From NCBI GenBank assembly GCA_963748485.1, contig CAVVJF010000009.1:248001-312000 (forward strand): DNA of 64,000 nt, read 5' to 3'. Every line of letters begins with the position of its first letter. Within the stretch, counting starts at the first letter, position 1. The notes under the pieces were generated by a model, which saw nothing but the letters and a program-made list of their open reading frames with translations, was not told where the DNA came from and did not search any database. Positions 23,120-32,565 of this stretch are shown in pieces. Made by a program: the position numbers and the translations under genes. This stretch comes from DASRWT01 sp963748485. GTDB lineage: Bacteria > Methylomirabilota > Methylomirabilia > Rokubacteriales > CSP1-6.

Positions 23120-24496
23120 ATGCTCTACGACCTCGCCGTGATCGGCAGCGGCCCCGCCGGCCAGAAGGCGGCGGTGGCGGCGGCCAAGCTCGGCAAGCGG
23201 GTGGCCGTGGTCGACCGCCGGGAGATGATCGGCGGCGTCTGCATCCATACCGGGACCATTCCGAGCAAGGCGCTCCGGGAAGCCATCCTCTATCTCTCGG
23301 GCTTCCGCCAGCGGGCCTTCTACGGGCGGGACTACACCCTCCAGGATCGGATCTCGGTCGCAGATCTGGCGTCGCGGGTGCGAACTGTCCTCGACCGCGA
23401 GACCGAGGTGGTGCGCAGCCAGCTCAAGCGCAACGGCATCGAGACAGTGCACGGCACCGCCCGCTTCGCCGACCCCCACACCCTCGACGTGGAGACGCCG
23501 AGCGGCCGCGTCGCCGTCGCCGCCGAGCGCATTCTCATCGCCTGCGGCACGCGCCCCGCGCACGGCGCCGGCATCCCCTTCGACGGCCAGCGCGTCATGG
23601 ATTCCGACCAGCTCCTGACCGCCCCCGGCGTGCCCAAGCAGATGATCGTGGTGGGCGCGGGCGTGATCGGCCTCGAGTACGCCTCGATGCTCACCACGCT
23701 CGGGAGCACGGTGACGGTGATCGATCAGCGCCCCACCATCCTCGACTTCCTCGACGGGGAGATCATCGAGGCGCTCTCCTACCACATGCGCCGGCAGGGG
23801 GCCACGTTCCGCCTCGGCGAGACCGTCATCGGCGTGGAGGTCGACGCGCGCGGGCGGGTGATCGCGCGGCTCGAGAGCGGCAAGACCGTGCAGGGCGACG
23901 CCCTGCTCTACACGGTGGGCCGCCAGGGCAATACCGACGGCCTGGGCCTCGAGGCGGCGGGGCTCGAGGTGGACAAGCGGGGGCGCATTCCCGTCAACGC
24001 GAGCTTTCAGACCTCGCTCCCCCACATCTACGCGGCGGGAGACGTGATCGGCTTCCCCTCGCTCGCCTCCACCTCGATGGAGCAGGGGCGCTTGGCCGCC
24101 TGTCACATGTTCGGCCTGCCGTGCGTGAGCCGCCCCGAGCTCCTGCCCTACGGGGTCTACAGCGTGCCCGAGATCTCGATGGTGGGGAAGACCGAGCACG
24201 AGCTCACTGCCGCGCGGATCCCCTACGAGGTGGGGCTGGCGAAATATGCCGAGCTGGCGCGGGGGCAGATCATCGGCGACGACATCGGCTTCCTCAAGAT
24301 CCTCTTCCACCCGGAGACGCGCGCGGTGCTGGGGGTCCACGCCATCGGGGAAGGCGCCGCCGAGATCATCCACATCGGCCAGGCGGTACTCACACTCGGC
24401 GGCACCCTGGAGTACTTCCGGGACACCGTCTTCAACTACCCGACCCTCGCCGAGGCCTACAAGGTCGCTGCGCTGAACGGCCTCAACAAGCTCTGA
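23120..24496 (+). CDS. sthA: Soluble (Si-specific) pyridine nucleotide transhydrogenase
   Basis: A 458-residue flavoprotein of the pyridine nucleotide-disulfide oxidoreductase family. The FAD motif is at residues 8-14 (IGSGPAG). The segment GGVCIHTGTIPSKALRE has C41 but Thr at 46, where lipoamide dehydrogenase has the second redox Cys. That substitution, the NAD-binding VVGAGVIGLEYASML, and the C-terminal block together match SthA, which moves hydride between NADPH and NAD. It is divergent from the sulfite/nitrite reductase operon. Confidence 0.88.
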   Translation: MLYDLAVIGSGPAGQKAAVAAAKLGKRVAVVDRREMIGGVCIHTGTIPSKALREAILYLSGFRQRAFYGRDYTLQDRISVADLASRVRTVLDRETEVVRSQLKRNGIETVHGTARFADPHTLDVETPSGRVAVAAERILIACGTRPAHGAGIPFDGQRVMDSDQLLTAPGVPKQMIVVGAGVIGLEYASMLTTLGSTVTVIDQRPTILDFLDGEIIEALSYHMRRQGATFRLGETVIGVEVDARGRVIARLESGKTVQGDALLYTVGRQGNTDGLGLEAAGLEVDKRGRIPVNASFQTSLPHIYAAGDVIGFPSLASTSMEQGRLAACHMFGLPCVSRPELLPYGVYSVPEISMVGKTEHELTAARIPYEVGLAKYAELARGQIIGDDIGFLKILFHPETRAVLGVHAIGEGAAEIIHIGQAVLTLGGTLEYFRDTVFNYPTLAEAYKVAALNGLNKL

Positions 24497-24503
24497 GCGG
24501 GAT

Positions 24504-25598
24504 CTAGCGGGCGGCGACCGGGACCCACGCCGCCGTGCGCTCCGACTCCAGCACGGCGTCCAGCACCGCCTGAGCGCGCAGGCCGTCCTCGAACGACGGG
24601 CTCGCCGGATCGCCCGAGCGAATGGCCGCGAGCATCCGCTTCACCAGCGGCGCGATGGTGGCCTTGCCGACCACCTCCATGGCGTCGCCCTCCCCCGCCG
24701 CGCGCGGCACGCCCGCGGGAACCTTCACCGGCGCCAGCGCACCGCCGGCGTCGGTGGCGAGCAGATCCCCCCCGCGATACCAGCGCGCCTGGCTCCGATC
24801 CAGCCGATAGGCGAGCGCGCCGGCGGTGCCGTACGCCTCCAGCGCGGCCTCGTTGGCGCCGCGGGCGGCGCGGCTCGCCTGCAAGGTCACCACTCCGCCG
24901 GACGCCAGTTCCGCCAGCACCGCGCAATGATCCTCGGCGTCGGCGGGCTTCCCGTCGGGCGTAGTGCGGCTCGGGTAGGCGACCCCGCCGCGCGCGAATA
25001 CCTGCACGAACTCGCCGAAGCACCAGCGCACGAGGTCCACGAGGTGCACACCCATGTCGCCCATCGCGCCGTGCCCGGCCTGGGCCCGGTCCATCCGCCA
25101 GGTGATGGGTGCCCCCTCGTCGGCCCAGCGCGCACCGAGCCAGCGACCGGCCAGGTGAAGCGGCCGGCCGACATGCCCGGCTTCGACCATGGCGTGAAAG
25201 CGCTGCATCGCGGCCGGGAAGCGCCAGTTGAACGCCGTCATCGCCACCCGTCCCGCCCGGCTCGCCGCCTCTGCCATGGCGCGCGCCTCCGCCGTATCTA
25301 TCGCGAGCGGCTTCTCGCACAGCACGTGGGCGCCGCCGGCGAACGCCGCGAGCGCGATGGCCTTGTGCAGCGCGGGCGGGGCGGCGATCACCACGATGGC
25401 GGGCCGCGCGCGCTCCAGCATCGCCTCCCAGCGCGTGAAGACCTGGGGCACGCCGTAACGCTCGGCAACCTTGCGCGCGGCGCCCTCGTCCCGCTGGCAC
25501 ACCGCGATCACCTCGCAGCCATGGGCCTGGAACGCGGGAATGTGGGCGCGGCCGTATCCAAGCCCGACGACGCCGACCGTGAGCGGACGCCGCGGCAC
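24504..25598 (-). CDS. Gfo/Idh/MocA-family oxidoreductase
   Basis: A 364-residue NAD(P)-dependent dehydrogenase of the Gfo/Idh/MocA family. It has an N-terminal Rossmann fold (VGVVGLGYGRAHIPAF), the conserved EKP in LCEKPLAIDTAEA, and a C-terminal alpha/beta domain with GDMGVHLVDLVRW, which provides the catalytic His/Asp region. Probably acts on a sugar, inositol or related polyol. It ends 7 bp from the convergent sthA stop and starts 3 bp after the large hydrolase gene. Confidence 0.85.
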   Translation of the reverse strand: MPRRPLTVGVVGLGYGRAHIPAFQAHGCEVIAVCQRDEGAARKVAERYGVPQVFTRWEAMLERARPAIVVIAAPPALHKAIALAAFAGGAHVLCEKPLAIDTAEARAMAEAASRAGRVAMTAFNWRFPAAMQRFHAMVEAGHVGRPLHLAGRWLGARWADEGAPITWRMDRAQAGHGAMGDMGVHLVDLVRWCFGEFVQVFARGGVAYPSRTTPDGKPADAEDHCAVLAELASGGVVTLQASRAARGANEAALEAYGTAGALAYRLDRSQARWYRGGDLLATDAGGALAPVKVPAGVPRAAGEGDAMEVVGKATIAPLVKRMLAAIRSGDPASPSFEDGLRAQAVLDAVLESERTAAWVPVAAR

Positions 25599-25601
25599 GG
25601 C

Positions 25602-27554
25602 TCACGCGCCCCCGAGGCCGGCGTGCACGAGATCCCACAGGGCACCCGCACGTGCCACGATGGCGGAGACGTCTTCGGCGAGCAGATGCCGCCGCGCCAC
25701 GCCCTCGGTGGCCACCGCGCGGACGCGCTCCAGGTAGGCCGCGCGCGAGCCATAGCGCTCCTCGAGGGAGGCCCTCGGGTCGCCCGCGCGCGTCCGCTCG
25801 GCGGCGGTAGTGGGAAAGGGCAGCGTCGAGCCCATCATGCTCATGAGATCACCGGGCGCGCCCTGCGAAGGATGCCGGAGATTCCAGCCCGTGAACGTCG
25901 CCAGCGGCGCCAGCAACTCGGGCGGCCGGATGCCCGCCGTCTCGTTGCCGTCGTCGTCCACCGCCGACACGTGGGTCACGTACGGTGCGCCCACCTTGGG
26001 CGGCAGCGCGGACGCGACGCCGCGGGCCCAGTCGGAGCCGAAGTCCAGCCGCACCGGCCGGCTCAGCCGGTCGGGAAACCGCACGGTGGGGATGGCCGTG
26101 AACGTAGACGCCGTCGATTCGGCCGGCACCGCGCTGCCGTCCGCGTGCCGCGGCACCGCCGAGGGCGGCGGCGCCACACCGTCGCTCACCCAGGCGTCCA
26201 GGTTGACGAGCGCGGCGCGAAGCAGCGGAGCGTAGTCCACCGTGTTGAAGGGCGCGCGGCCCCGGTCGCCCGTATTGGGGTCGGCGGCGGGCGGCGGTAG
26301 CGCGCCCGGGGTGTGCTGGGTGCCCGCGAAGAGGTACACGCGCACGTGCGGGAGCGGCTCCACGTCGACGCGCCCCTCGACGTCGGCGTGGACGAGCGAA
26401 GCATCGCCGCGCCAGTACTCGGCGGAGGTGTTGACGGTGAAGATCTTCGGCCGCCGGCCCGCCGCCTCGAGCCGGGCGAGCAGGGCGCCGCGCTGGCCGG
26501 AGACAGGATCGTGCTGGTCCGCGTCGTTGAACGGAAACAGGCTCCCGACGCTCGTGGTGGCGTTGAGAGACGGCTGGCCGAAGCGCATGTTGAACTCGCC
26601 GCGCCGCGCCCCCGCCACGTGCGGGAAGAAAGCGTCGAACACCTGATGCCCCGCCTCGTCCTCGTTGAGCCCCAGATAGAGGAGATGGCGGAGGAACCGG
26701 CCGCTCTGAGAGACGCCGAAGGCGTACGCGCGATCGAGCCGGCCCGCGGCGGGGTTGCCCGGCGCCGCGTCCCACCGCAGCCACGCGGCGGTGTCGCGCA
26801 CGGCGAGCAGCCCCATTCCCACGACCGCGGGGCTCTCCGCGCGATAGATCAACTCGTAAATACGGCCGGGCTCGAATCCGCCGGGCAGGTGCAGGTGCGA
26901 GGCGTCGGGCGCGAAGCGCCACGCGCTGCGCGCCACCGGCACGCGTGGTGCGCCCGCGTGCTCGCGCGCGCTCAGCTCGGCCTCGGCGTCGTCGAGGTCG
27001 GCGGCGGGGTACGGGATGTGATAGCGGTCGGCCAGTGGCACCGTGTCCACGCGCGCGTTCGGCCGCCACTGGCAGCGCAGCCGCCCCGTGAGGGGCCCCG
27101 TCGTGCCGCGCGCGGCGGGCGCCCCCAGCGCCATCATACCGTCGCGGCGGGGCACGTCGGGCTGCCAGCCCACCCACGCCACCGTGTAGCCCCAGCGCAT
27201 CAGAAAGCCGTTCCCGAAGTCCTCCGCCGTGCTGGGATCGGCGGCGCGCGGCGTGCTGTTGAACATGCCGAGGGCGACCTTGCGCCCGCGGTTGGGCACG
27301 TCGAGGAGCAGCCGGCGGCGGCCACGCGCGGGGTCCGCGGGCTGGAGCAGATAGAAGTCCGCCCAGGACTCCACGCGGCCGGCCGCGTTGCGCGGGGCGA
27401 GGTCGAGGTCGGTGATATCCCGGTTGACGGCATGCGCCGGGTCCGTCTCGAAACGCAGGATGCCCGCGATCTTCTCGTAGGGGCCCGCGTCTCCGAAGGG
27501 ACGGCCGTCGAGGACGAGGGCACGGGAGGCGATCTCCAGAGCGGTCACGGTCAT
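25602..27554 (-). CDS. Alpha/beta hydrolase-domain protein (Abhydrolase_10-like, 650 aa)
   Basis: A 650-residue protein matching the large alpha/beta hydrolase-domain family that opens ALEIASRALVLDGRPFGDAGPYEKI. It has DVPNRGRK, WGYTVAWVGWQPD, and a nucleophile elbow GVSQSGRFLRHLLYLGLN. TVNTSAEYWRGDASLVH and FAGTQHTPGALPP probably supply the acid and base. No clear signal peptide. Substrate unknown. The ATG at 27554 overlaps the stop of the bactofilin-like gene (ATGA); the frame upstream of that is spurious. Confidence 0.75.
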   Translation of the reverse strand: MTVTALEIASRALVLDGRPFGDAGPYEKIAGILRFETDPAHAVNRDITDLDLAPRNAAGRVESWADFYLLQPADPARGRRRLLLDVPNRGRKVALGMFNSTPRAADPSTAEDFGNGFLMRWGYTVAWVGWQPDVPRRDGMMALGAPAARGTTGPLTGRLRCQWRPNARVDTVPLADRYHIPYPAADLDDAEAELSAREHAGAPRVPVARSAWRFAPDASHLHLPGGFEPGRIYELIYRAESPAVVGMGLLAVRDTAAWLRWDAAPGNPAAGRLDRAYAFGVSQSGRFLRHLLYLGLNEDEAGHQVFDAFFPHVAGARRGEFNMRFGQPSLNATTSVGSLFPFNDADQHDPVSGQRGALLARLEAAGRRPKIFTVNTSAEYWRGDASLVHADVEGRVDVEPLPHVRVYLFAGTQHTPGALPPPAADPNTGDRGRAPFNTVDYAPLLRAALVNLDAWVSDGVAPPPSAVPRHADGSAVPAESTASTFTAIPTVRFPDRLSRPVRLDFGSDWARGVASALPPKVGAPYVTHVSAVDDDGNETAGIRPPELLAPLATFTGWNLRHPSQGAPGDLMSMMGSTLPFPTTAAERTRAGDPRASLEERYGSRAAYLERVRAVATEGVARRHLLAEDVSAIVARAGALWDLVHAGLGGA

Positions 27555-28705
27555 GAGCGGACTCCTTCTTCGTCGGCGACGCCCGAATAGCTGCGCGTGA
27601 GTCGCAGGGTCCAGGCGCCCACTCCGAACACGAGCGCCAAGAGGACGACAAGCGGACCGATGATGGGGACGAAGCGAACGAGCGCGAGAACAAGCACGAC
27701 GAGCGCCAGCGCGGCGATGCGCGCGCCGCGGGACGGCCAGCGCGTCCGGGCGACGGGGCGCAGCGCGACATCGGCCAGGTAGAAGGCGGCGGTGAGGAAG
27801 CCCAGCAGGAGGGCGCCCACGTAGAGCCAGAGGAGGGACAGCGCCAGCGGGATGCCGATGACCGTGAGCATGAGGGACAGGACGGCGAGCGGCGTCAGGG
27901 CGAGGACGGCGAGGCCCGCGCCGAAGCTCGCCCATGGACGGCGGCCGACGGTGAGGGCGGCGGACACGGTGAGCCGGGGAAACAGGAGGAACAGGACGAC
28001 GCCGGCCACGAAGAGGTTCACCACGAAGACAACGCGCGTGATCACGTCCAGGACGGTGAGGACGCGCCCCGCCCGATCCAGGTACTCCGGGTTCCGCCGC
28101 ACGATGCGGCCGCCCACCTGCGCGCCCGGGGCCACGCGCGCCTCCTGGCTGCTCCAGTAGGTGAGGGTGCCGGCAATGCGCGCGCCCGGCAGGAGCTCGA
28201 TGTCCCGCGCGGCCAGGACCACGTCGCCCGCGATGGCGCCGGAGATGCGCACGCGCACGGCGGCGGCGCGGAGGTCGCGGCCCACCTGCCCCGCCACGTC
28301 CACGCGCCGGCCGGCGAGCCAAGCGGAGCCGCCCACGCGAGAGGCTGTGCCGAGCCGGATCACCTCGCCCGCGGCGAGCAGCCCGTCGCCCACCTCCCCG
28401 TCGAGCCCCACCACTTGCGCGGCCGCGCGCGCGTCGTCGCCCACGCGGCCCGCGACGAGGAGGCGGCTCGCGACGGCGAGCAGATCGCCTCGGATCGTGC
28501 CCGCGACCGAGAGCGCACGGGCGGCAACGACCACGTCGGCTTCCGCCTCGCCCGGAAAGTCGACCCGCCCGCCCGCGAGGTAGAGATCGCGCGCGAAGCG
28601 ACCGCTGAGCACGAGGGTCTCCCCGGCTTCCTGGGCGCCGGCGGGCGCCGCGGCGAGGACGACGAGCATCGAGAGGATCAGGAGCGTGACCATCAGCGAC
28701 CGCAC
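27551..28705 (-). CDS. Exported bactofilin-like repeat protein with C-terminal membrane domain
   Basis: A 384-residue protein. An N-terminal signal peptide (about 25 residues, ending AAAPAGAQ) is followed by a run of short beta-helix-type repeats to about residue 195, of the kind DVVVAARALSVAGTIRGD. These resemble bactofilin/polymer-forming repeats. Four or five transmembrane helices make up the rest. It may form an envelope scaffold. The start is taken as the GTG at 28705, which gives the signal peptide a basic start; ATG at 28693 is the alternative. Confidence 0.65.
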   Translation of the reverse strand: MRSLMVTLLILSMLVVLAAAPAGAQEAGETLVLSGRFARDLYLAGGRVDFPGEAEADVVVAARALSVAGTIRGDLLAVASRLLVAGRVGDDARAAAQVVGLDGEVGDGLLAAGEVIRLGTASRVGGSAWLAGRRVDVAGQVGRDLRAAAVRVRISGAIAGDVVLAARDIELLPGARIAGTLTYWSSQEARVAPGAQVGGRIVRRNPEYLDRAGRVLTVLDVITRVVFVVNLFVAGVVLFLLFPRLTVSAALTVGRRPWASFGAGLAVLALTPLAVLSLMLTVIGIPLALSLLWLYVGALLLGFLTAAFYLADVALRPVARTRWPSRGARIAALALVVLVLALVRFVPIIGPLVVLLALVFGVGAWTLRLTRSYSGVADEEGVRS

Positions 28706-28727
28706 GACGGTAGCACAGTCCGCCGCC

Positions 28728-28757
28728 TTGACGGCCCGGGGACTCTGCGTCTACTCT
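28728..28757 (+). promoter_or_regulatory. Promoter of the DUF35/thiolase operon
   Basis: TTGACG (28728-28733), an 18-bp spacer and TACTCT (28752-28757), 50 bp before the ATG at 28807. The same TACTCT box is seen before the TPP gene at 39191. Confidence 0.45.
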
Positions 28758-28806
28758 CGGCGGGTCTCGATCATCCGCGCCGCCGTGGAAAGGAGCCGTC
28801 GCCCCG

Positions 28807-29253
28807 ATGAGTCCCGCCGAACTCGAGCGTCCTCTGCCCCAGCCCATCACCCCCGAGGCCAAGCCCTACTGGGATGGTCTCCGCGAGCAGAAGCTGATGC
28901 TGCCCAAGTGCCAGGACTGCGGGCACTGCTTCTTCTACCCGCGCATTCTCTGCCCGCGCTGCGCGTCGCGCCGCGTGGGCTGGATTCAATCGAGCGGACG
29001 GGGCCATCTCTTCTCCTTCGAGATCTCGTATCAGCCGCTCAACAAGGCCTTCAAGGTGAAGCCCCCGTACGTGCTCGCGATGGTGGAGCTCGAGGAGGGG
29101 CCGCGCCTGATGTCCAACCTGGTGGGGATCGCCGCCGATCCCGCGCAGATCCGCTGCGACATGCCGGTGGAAGTCGTCTACGAGAAGCTCAACGATGAGT
29201 TCACGCTGCCCCTGTTCCGGCCGCGTGCGGGCGCCGCGGGGGGCCGGGCATGA
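28807..29253 (+). CDS. DUF35 zinc-ribbon/OB-fold protein
   Basis: A 148-residue acyl-CoA-associated OB-fold protein. The rubredoxin-like zinc ribbon CQDCGHCFFYPRILCPRC lies at residues about 37-55, followed by the OB domain (RGHLFSFEISYQPLN). Such proteins dock thiolase-like enzymes. The next gene, overlapping by ATGA, is exactly such a thiolase, so the two probably form a complex. Confidence 0.88.
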   Translation: MSPAELERPLPQPITPEAKPYWDGLREQKLMLPKCQDCGHCFFYPRILCPRCASRRVGWIQSSGRGHLFSFEISYQPLNKAFKVKPPYVLAMVELEEGPRLMSNLVGIAADPAQIRCDMPVEVVYEKLNDEFTLPLFRPRAGAAGGRA

Positions 29254-30395
29254 AGGCGCTGTCGAATACGGTCTGCATCGTCGGCGTGGATGAGAGCGAC
29301 GAGATCGGCATCCTGCCGAACAAGAGCCAGCTCGCCCTGCACCTGGAAGCCGTCACCAACGCGGTTTCCGACGCCGGCCTCAAGGTGTCCGACGTGGACG
29401 GCATCTTCACCGCCGGCCAGCATTCCCCGTCGCTGCTCGGGGAAGCGCTCGGCGTCATGCCCCGCTACGTGGACGGCACCACCGTGGGCGGCTGCTCGTT
29501 CATCATGATGGTCGGCCACGCGGTGGCCGCGCTCCACCACGGGCTCTGCGACGTAGCCGTCATCTCCCATGGCGAGTCGGGCCGCTCGGGTGTGGGGGTG
29601 ACGCGCAGCCGCGACACGAGCCTCTCCGGCCAGTTCGAGATCCCCTATGGCTTCGCGGGGGCGCCCACCTACTTCGGCATGATCACGACGCGGCACATGC
29701 ACGAGCACGGCACCACCCTCGAGCAGTGGGCGCAGGTGGCGGTGTCCACACGGAAGTGGGCCGCCCTCAATCCGAAGGCGCGCAACCGCGACCCCATCAC
29801 GGTGGCGGACGTGCTCGGCTCGCGGCCGGTCTGCTACCCCTTCAACCTCCTGAATATCTGCCTCGTGACCGACGCGGGCGGGGCGGTGGTGCTCACCCGC
29901 GCCGATCGCGCCAAGGATTGCGCCAAAAAGCCCGTCTACGTGCGAGGCGCCGGCGAGGCCACCGAGCACGTGATGGTCACGCAGATGCGCGATCTCACCC
30001 ACAGTGAGGCTACGCGGATGTCGGGCGAAAAGGCATTTGGCATGGCGGGGGTGGAGCGGAAGGACTTCAACCACATCATGCTCTACGACGCGTTCACCTC
30101 GGGGCCGCCCATCATGCTGGAGTCGCTGGGTTTCGCCAAGCGCGGCGAGGGCGTGCACTTCTTCGAGGAGGGACGCTCCACGCCGGGCGGCCGCTTGCCC
30201 ATCAACACCAATGGTGGGGGGCTCTCCTACACCCACACCGGGATGTACGGGATCTTCCCCATCATCGAGTCCACCCGCCAGCTCCGCGGCGAGTGCGGCG
30301 CCCGGCAGGTGCCGAATTGCCGACTCTCGCTCGTGAACGGCATGGGCGGCATGCTCTCCGCGGCCGGCACCCTGGTCCTCTCCAACCAGCAATGA
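29250..30395 (+). CDS. Thiolase-family acyl-CoA enzyme (lipid-transfer-protein type)
   Basis: A 381-residue thiolase-like protein of the SCP2/Ltp type. It has VDGIFTAGQHSP, the nucleophile region where thiolases carry Cys (GGCSFIMMVGHAVAAL), and the C-terminal NGGGLSYTHTGMYGIF with the His. These pair with DUF35 proteins and act either as condensing/thiolytic enzymes or as retro-aldolases (steroid Ltp2). The reaction here is open. Confidence 0.85.
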   Translation: MKALSNTVCIVGVDESDEIGILPNKSQLALHLEAVTNAVSDAGLKVSDVDGIFTAGQHSPSLLGEALGVMPRYVDGTTVGGCSFIMMVGHAVAALHHGLCDVAVISHGESGRSGVGVTRSRDTSLSGQFEIPYGFAGAPTYFGMITTRHMHEHGTTLEQWAQVAVSTRKWAALNPKARNRDPITVADVLGSRPVCYPFNLLNICLVTDAGGAVVLTRADRAKDCAKKPVYVRGAGEATEHVMVTQMRDLTHSEATRMSGEKAFGMAGVERKDFNHIMLYDAFTSGPPIMLESLGFAKRGEGVHFFEEGRSTPGGRLPINTNGGGLSYTHTGMYGIFPIIESTRQLRGECGARQVPNCRLSLVNGMGGMLSAAGTLVLSNQQ

Positions 30396-30419
30396 TCAAC
30401 GAGAGATAAGGGCCACGCG

Positions 30420-31562
30420 GTGCGACGCAGCACGGAGCGTATCCTGACGACGCACACGGGCAGCCTGCCCCGCCCCGAGGAGCTCACCAAGGTCATGTTC
30501 GCCAAGGAGGAGGGCGTGCCGGTGGACATGGCCACCCTCGCCGCGCGGATCAAGGCGGCGGTGGCGGAGGTGGTGGGGAGGCAGGTGGACGCCGGCATCG
30601 ACGTGGTGGACGACGGGGAATACAGCAAGCCCAGCTACGCCACCTACGTGAAGGACCGACTCCACGGCTTCCTGGGCAAGAGCGAGCCGCTGCAGTACCG
30701 CGACCTGGTGGACTTCCCGGGCATGGCGCGGCGCGTGTTCGGCGATCCCGGCCGCGCCCGCCGCAAGACGCCGGCCTGCACCGCGCCGGTGTCGCTGCGC
30801 GATCCCGACGCCGCCCGCACCGACGTGGCCAATCTCCAGGCCGCGCCCGCCCGGGCGCGGGCGCGCGAGGCCTTTCTCACCGCCGCCTCGCCCGGCGTCA
30901 TCTCGCTCTTCTTCAAGAACGAGCACTACCCCACCCACGAGGCCTATCTCTTCGCCATCGCGGAGGCGATGCGCCACGAGTACGAGACGGTGGCGCGCGC
31001 GGGCTTCGTCTTGCAGATCGACTGCCCCGACCTCGGTATGGGCCGGCACATCCAGTTCGCCGACCTCGACATCGCGGGCTTCCGCAAGATGGCGCAGCTC
31101 CATATCAAGGCCCTGGACCACGCCTTGTCCGGCGTGCCGCCGGAGCAGATCCGGATGCATGTGTGCTGGGGAAACTACGAGGGTCCGCACCACTTCGACG
31201 TGCCGCTCGCGGACATCATCGACCTGGTGCTGGCCGCGCGTGCCACCGCGGTCTCCTTCGAGGGCGCCAACCCCCGTCACGCGCACGAGTGGCGCGTATT
31301 CGAGACCGTGAAAGTACCCGAGGGGAAGACCATCATTCCGGGCGTGATCGACTCGACGACCAACTTCATCGAGCACCCCATCCTGGTGGCGGAGCGGATC
31401 ACGCGCTACGCGAAGCTGGTCGGGCGGGAGAGCGTCATCGCGGGGACGGACTGCGGGTTCGGGACCTGGGTGGGACAGGCGGCGGTCGATCCCGACATCG
31501 TCTGGGCCAAGCTCGGCGCGCTCGCCGAGGGCGCGCGCCTCGCCTCGAAGGAGCTCTGGTAG
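30420..31562 (+). CDS. MetE-C-terminal-like cobalamin-independent methyltransferase family
   Basis: A 380-residue protein of the MetE catalytic-domain (UROD/MetE) superfamily. It begins RILTTHTGSLPRPEEL. HVCWGNYEGPHHFDV and AGTDCGFGTWVG carry the His, Cys and later Cys expected to bind zinc. It lacks the N-terminal half of MetE. Relatives act in methionine synthesis from non-standard donors or in coenzyme M/epoxide metabolism. GTG start at 30420; probably co-transcribed with the DUF35/thiolase pair. Confidence 0.8.
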   Translation: MRRSTERILTTHTGSLPRPEELTKVMFAKEEGVPVDMATLAARIKAAVAEVVGRQVDAGIDVVDDGEYSKPSYATYVKDRLHGFLGKSEPLQYRDLVDFPGMARRVFGDPGRARRKTPACTAPVSLRDPDAARTDVANLQAAPARARAREAFLTAASPGVISLFFKNEHYPTHEAYLFAIAEAMRHEYETVARAGFVLQIDCPDLGMGRHIQFADLDIAGFRKMAQLHIKALDHALSGVPPEQIRMHVCWGNYEGPHHFDVPLADIIDLVLAARATAVSFEGANPRHAHEWRVFETVKVPEGKTIIPGVIDSTTNFIEHPILVAERITRYAKLVGRESVIAGTDCGFGTWVGQAAVDPDIVWAKLGALAEGARLASKELW

Positions 31563-31578
31563 CGGCCTTCACCCTGTC

Positions 31579-31632
31579 CGCCCCTCACCCTGCCCTTTTC
31601 CCCTGAGGGGGAGAGGGTTAGGGTGAGGGGCG
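31579..31632. repeat. Palindromic repeat, family A, second copy
   Basis: Outer arms CGCCCCTCACCCT and its exact complement (31579-31591, 31620-31632) enclose an inner GCCCTTTTCCCC/GGGGGAGAGGG stem. It shares the CCCTCACCCTGCCCT...GGGGAGAGGGTTAGGG pattern with 18714-18753. It lies between convergent gene ends, so it probably serves as a terminator. Confidence 0.6.
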
Positions 31633-31669
31633 GGTGTTGGTGAGTGCTGCGGGTTGGGCGCTGCTCAGC

Positions 31670-32401
31670 TCAGCAGGTCACGCCCTTGGCCAGCTGATAA
31701 TCCTTGATCTGGAACGTGCGGGTAAAGTTATCGTCCCACACCTCGAGGGGCAGACGGCCGTGCTCCTCGATGCCGTCGAAGTAGGTGTGGCGCGCGCGGG
31801 TCGTGAGCTCGTTGCTGCTCACACGACGCGCGAGGAAGCCCTGCGCCACCGACTTGTCCACCCAGAAGACCAGCGACTCGTTCACGGGCTGCGCCGCCGT
31901 GTCCGTGCCCGGCTTGGTCCACGACAGCACCACGCCGTAGCCCTGCACGCCGGGGTCGCCGGCCACGCCCTGGAGCGCGACCATGCGGCGGAGCAGCTCC
32001 ACGCCGTACCGCGAGAACATCGCGGAGGCGCGCCGTTCCTTCGAGAAGGTCCCGAAGCGGCCGTCATCCTTCTGGTCGATCACGATCCACGTCGCGAGGT
32101 AGCGCTCGTCCTCCTGCGCCCACTTGGGCTTGCGGAAGCCGATGCCGCCCTTGCGGATGTCCACCCACGGCAGGCAATGGTAGATGCCGTCGTAGAGGGA
32201 AATCAGCTGGGCGTGGTGGTTGTGCGCGAGGTTGCGGGCCTTGACGGAATTGTATTGGTCGAGGCTGCCGATCGCGTCGTCGCGGGTCGCCGCCGCCACC
32301 AGCGGCGCGTGGGTGAAGGCGACCGTGACGGCCGCAGCGGCGATCAGATACTTGAGGCCGCGCGCGACGATAGGCGCGCGGCGATGGAGAGCCACGTTCA
32401 T
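31670..32401 (-). CDS. Exported protein of unknown function (243 aa)
   Basis: A signal peptide (basic start, hydrophobic 17-38, ending VAAAT) is followed by about 205 residues with no family I recognise. It has only two cysteines: C76 in IYHCLPW, and the very last residue (C243). A disulfide between them would tie the C-terminus to the core. GGAGGA precedes the ATG at 32401. Confidence 0.6.
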   Translation of the reverse strand: MNVALHRRAPIVARGLKYLIAAAAVTVAFTHAPLVAAATRDDAIGSLDQYNSVKARNLAHNHHAQLISLYDGIYHCLPWVDIRKGGIGFRKPKWAQEDERYLATWIVIDQKDDGRFGTFSKERRASAMFSRYGVELLRRMVALQGVAGDPGVQGYGVVLSWTKPGTDTAAQPVNESLVFWVDKSVAQGFLARRVSSNELTTRARHTYFDGIEEHGRLPLEVWDDNFTRTFQIKDYQLAKGVTC

Positions 32402-32565
32402 GACATTTCCTCCTGCCGCGGGGGGGTTCGTGTTCCGCGTGCTGGAGGCTGGAGGAGCAACGGGAGTGCCAGGAGCGACCGCCGGCGACCCGAGTCTTTT
32501 CCTCCGTTTTTATCCCTAGATAGGCGCCATGCAGTCCCTTCGTGGTCCACAGTGTCGGCGCGGAC

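Noticed and set aside
25602..28862. A single 1086-residue protein
   Set aside because: The N-terminal 430 residues are the wrong frame of the bactofilin-like gene; the hydrolase-domain protein starts at 27554.
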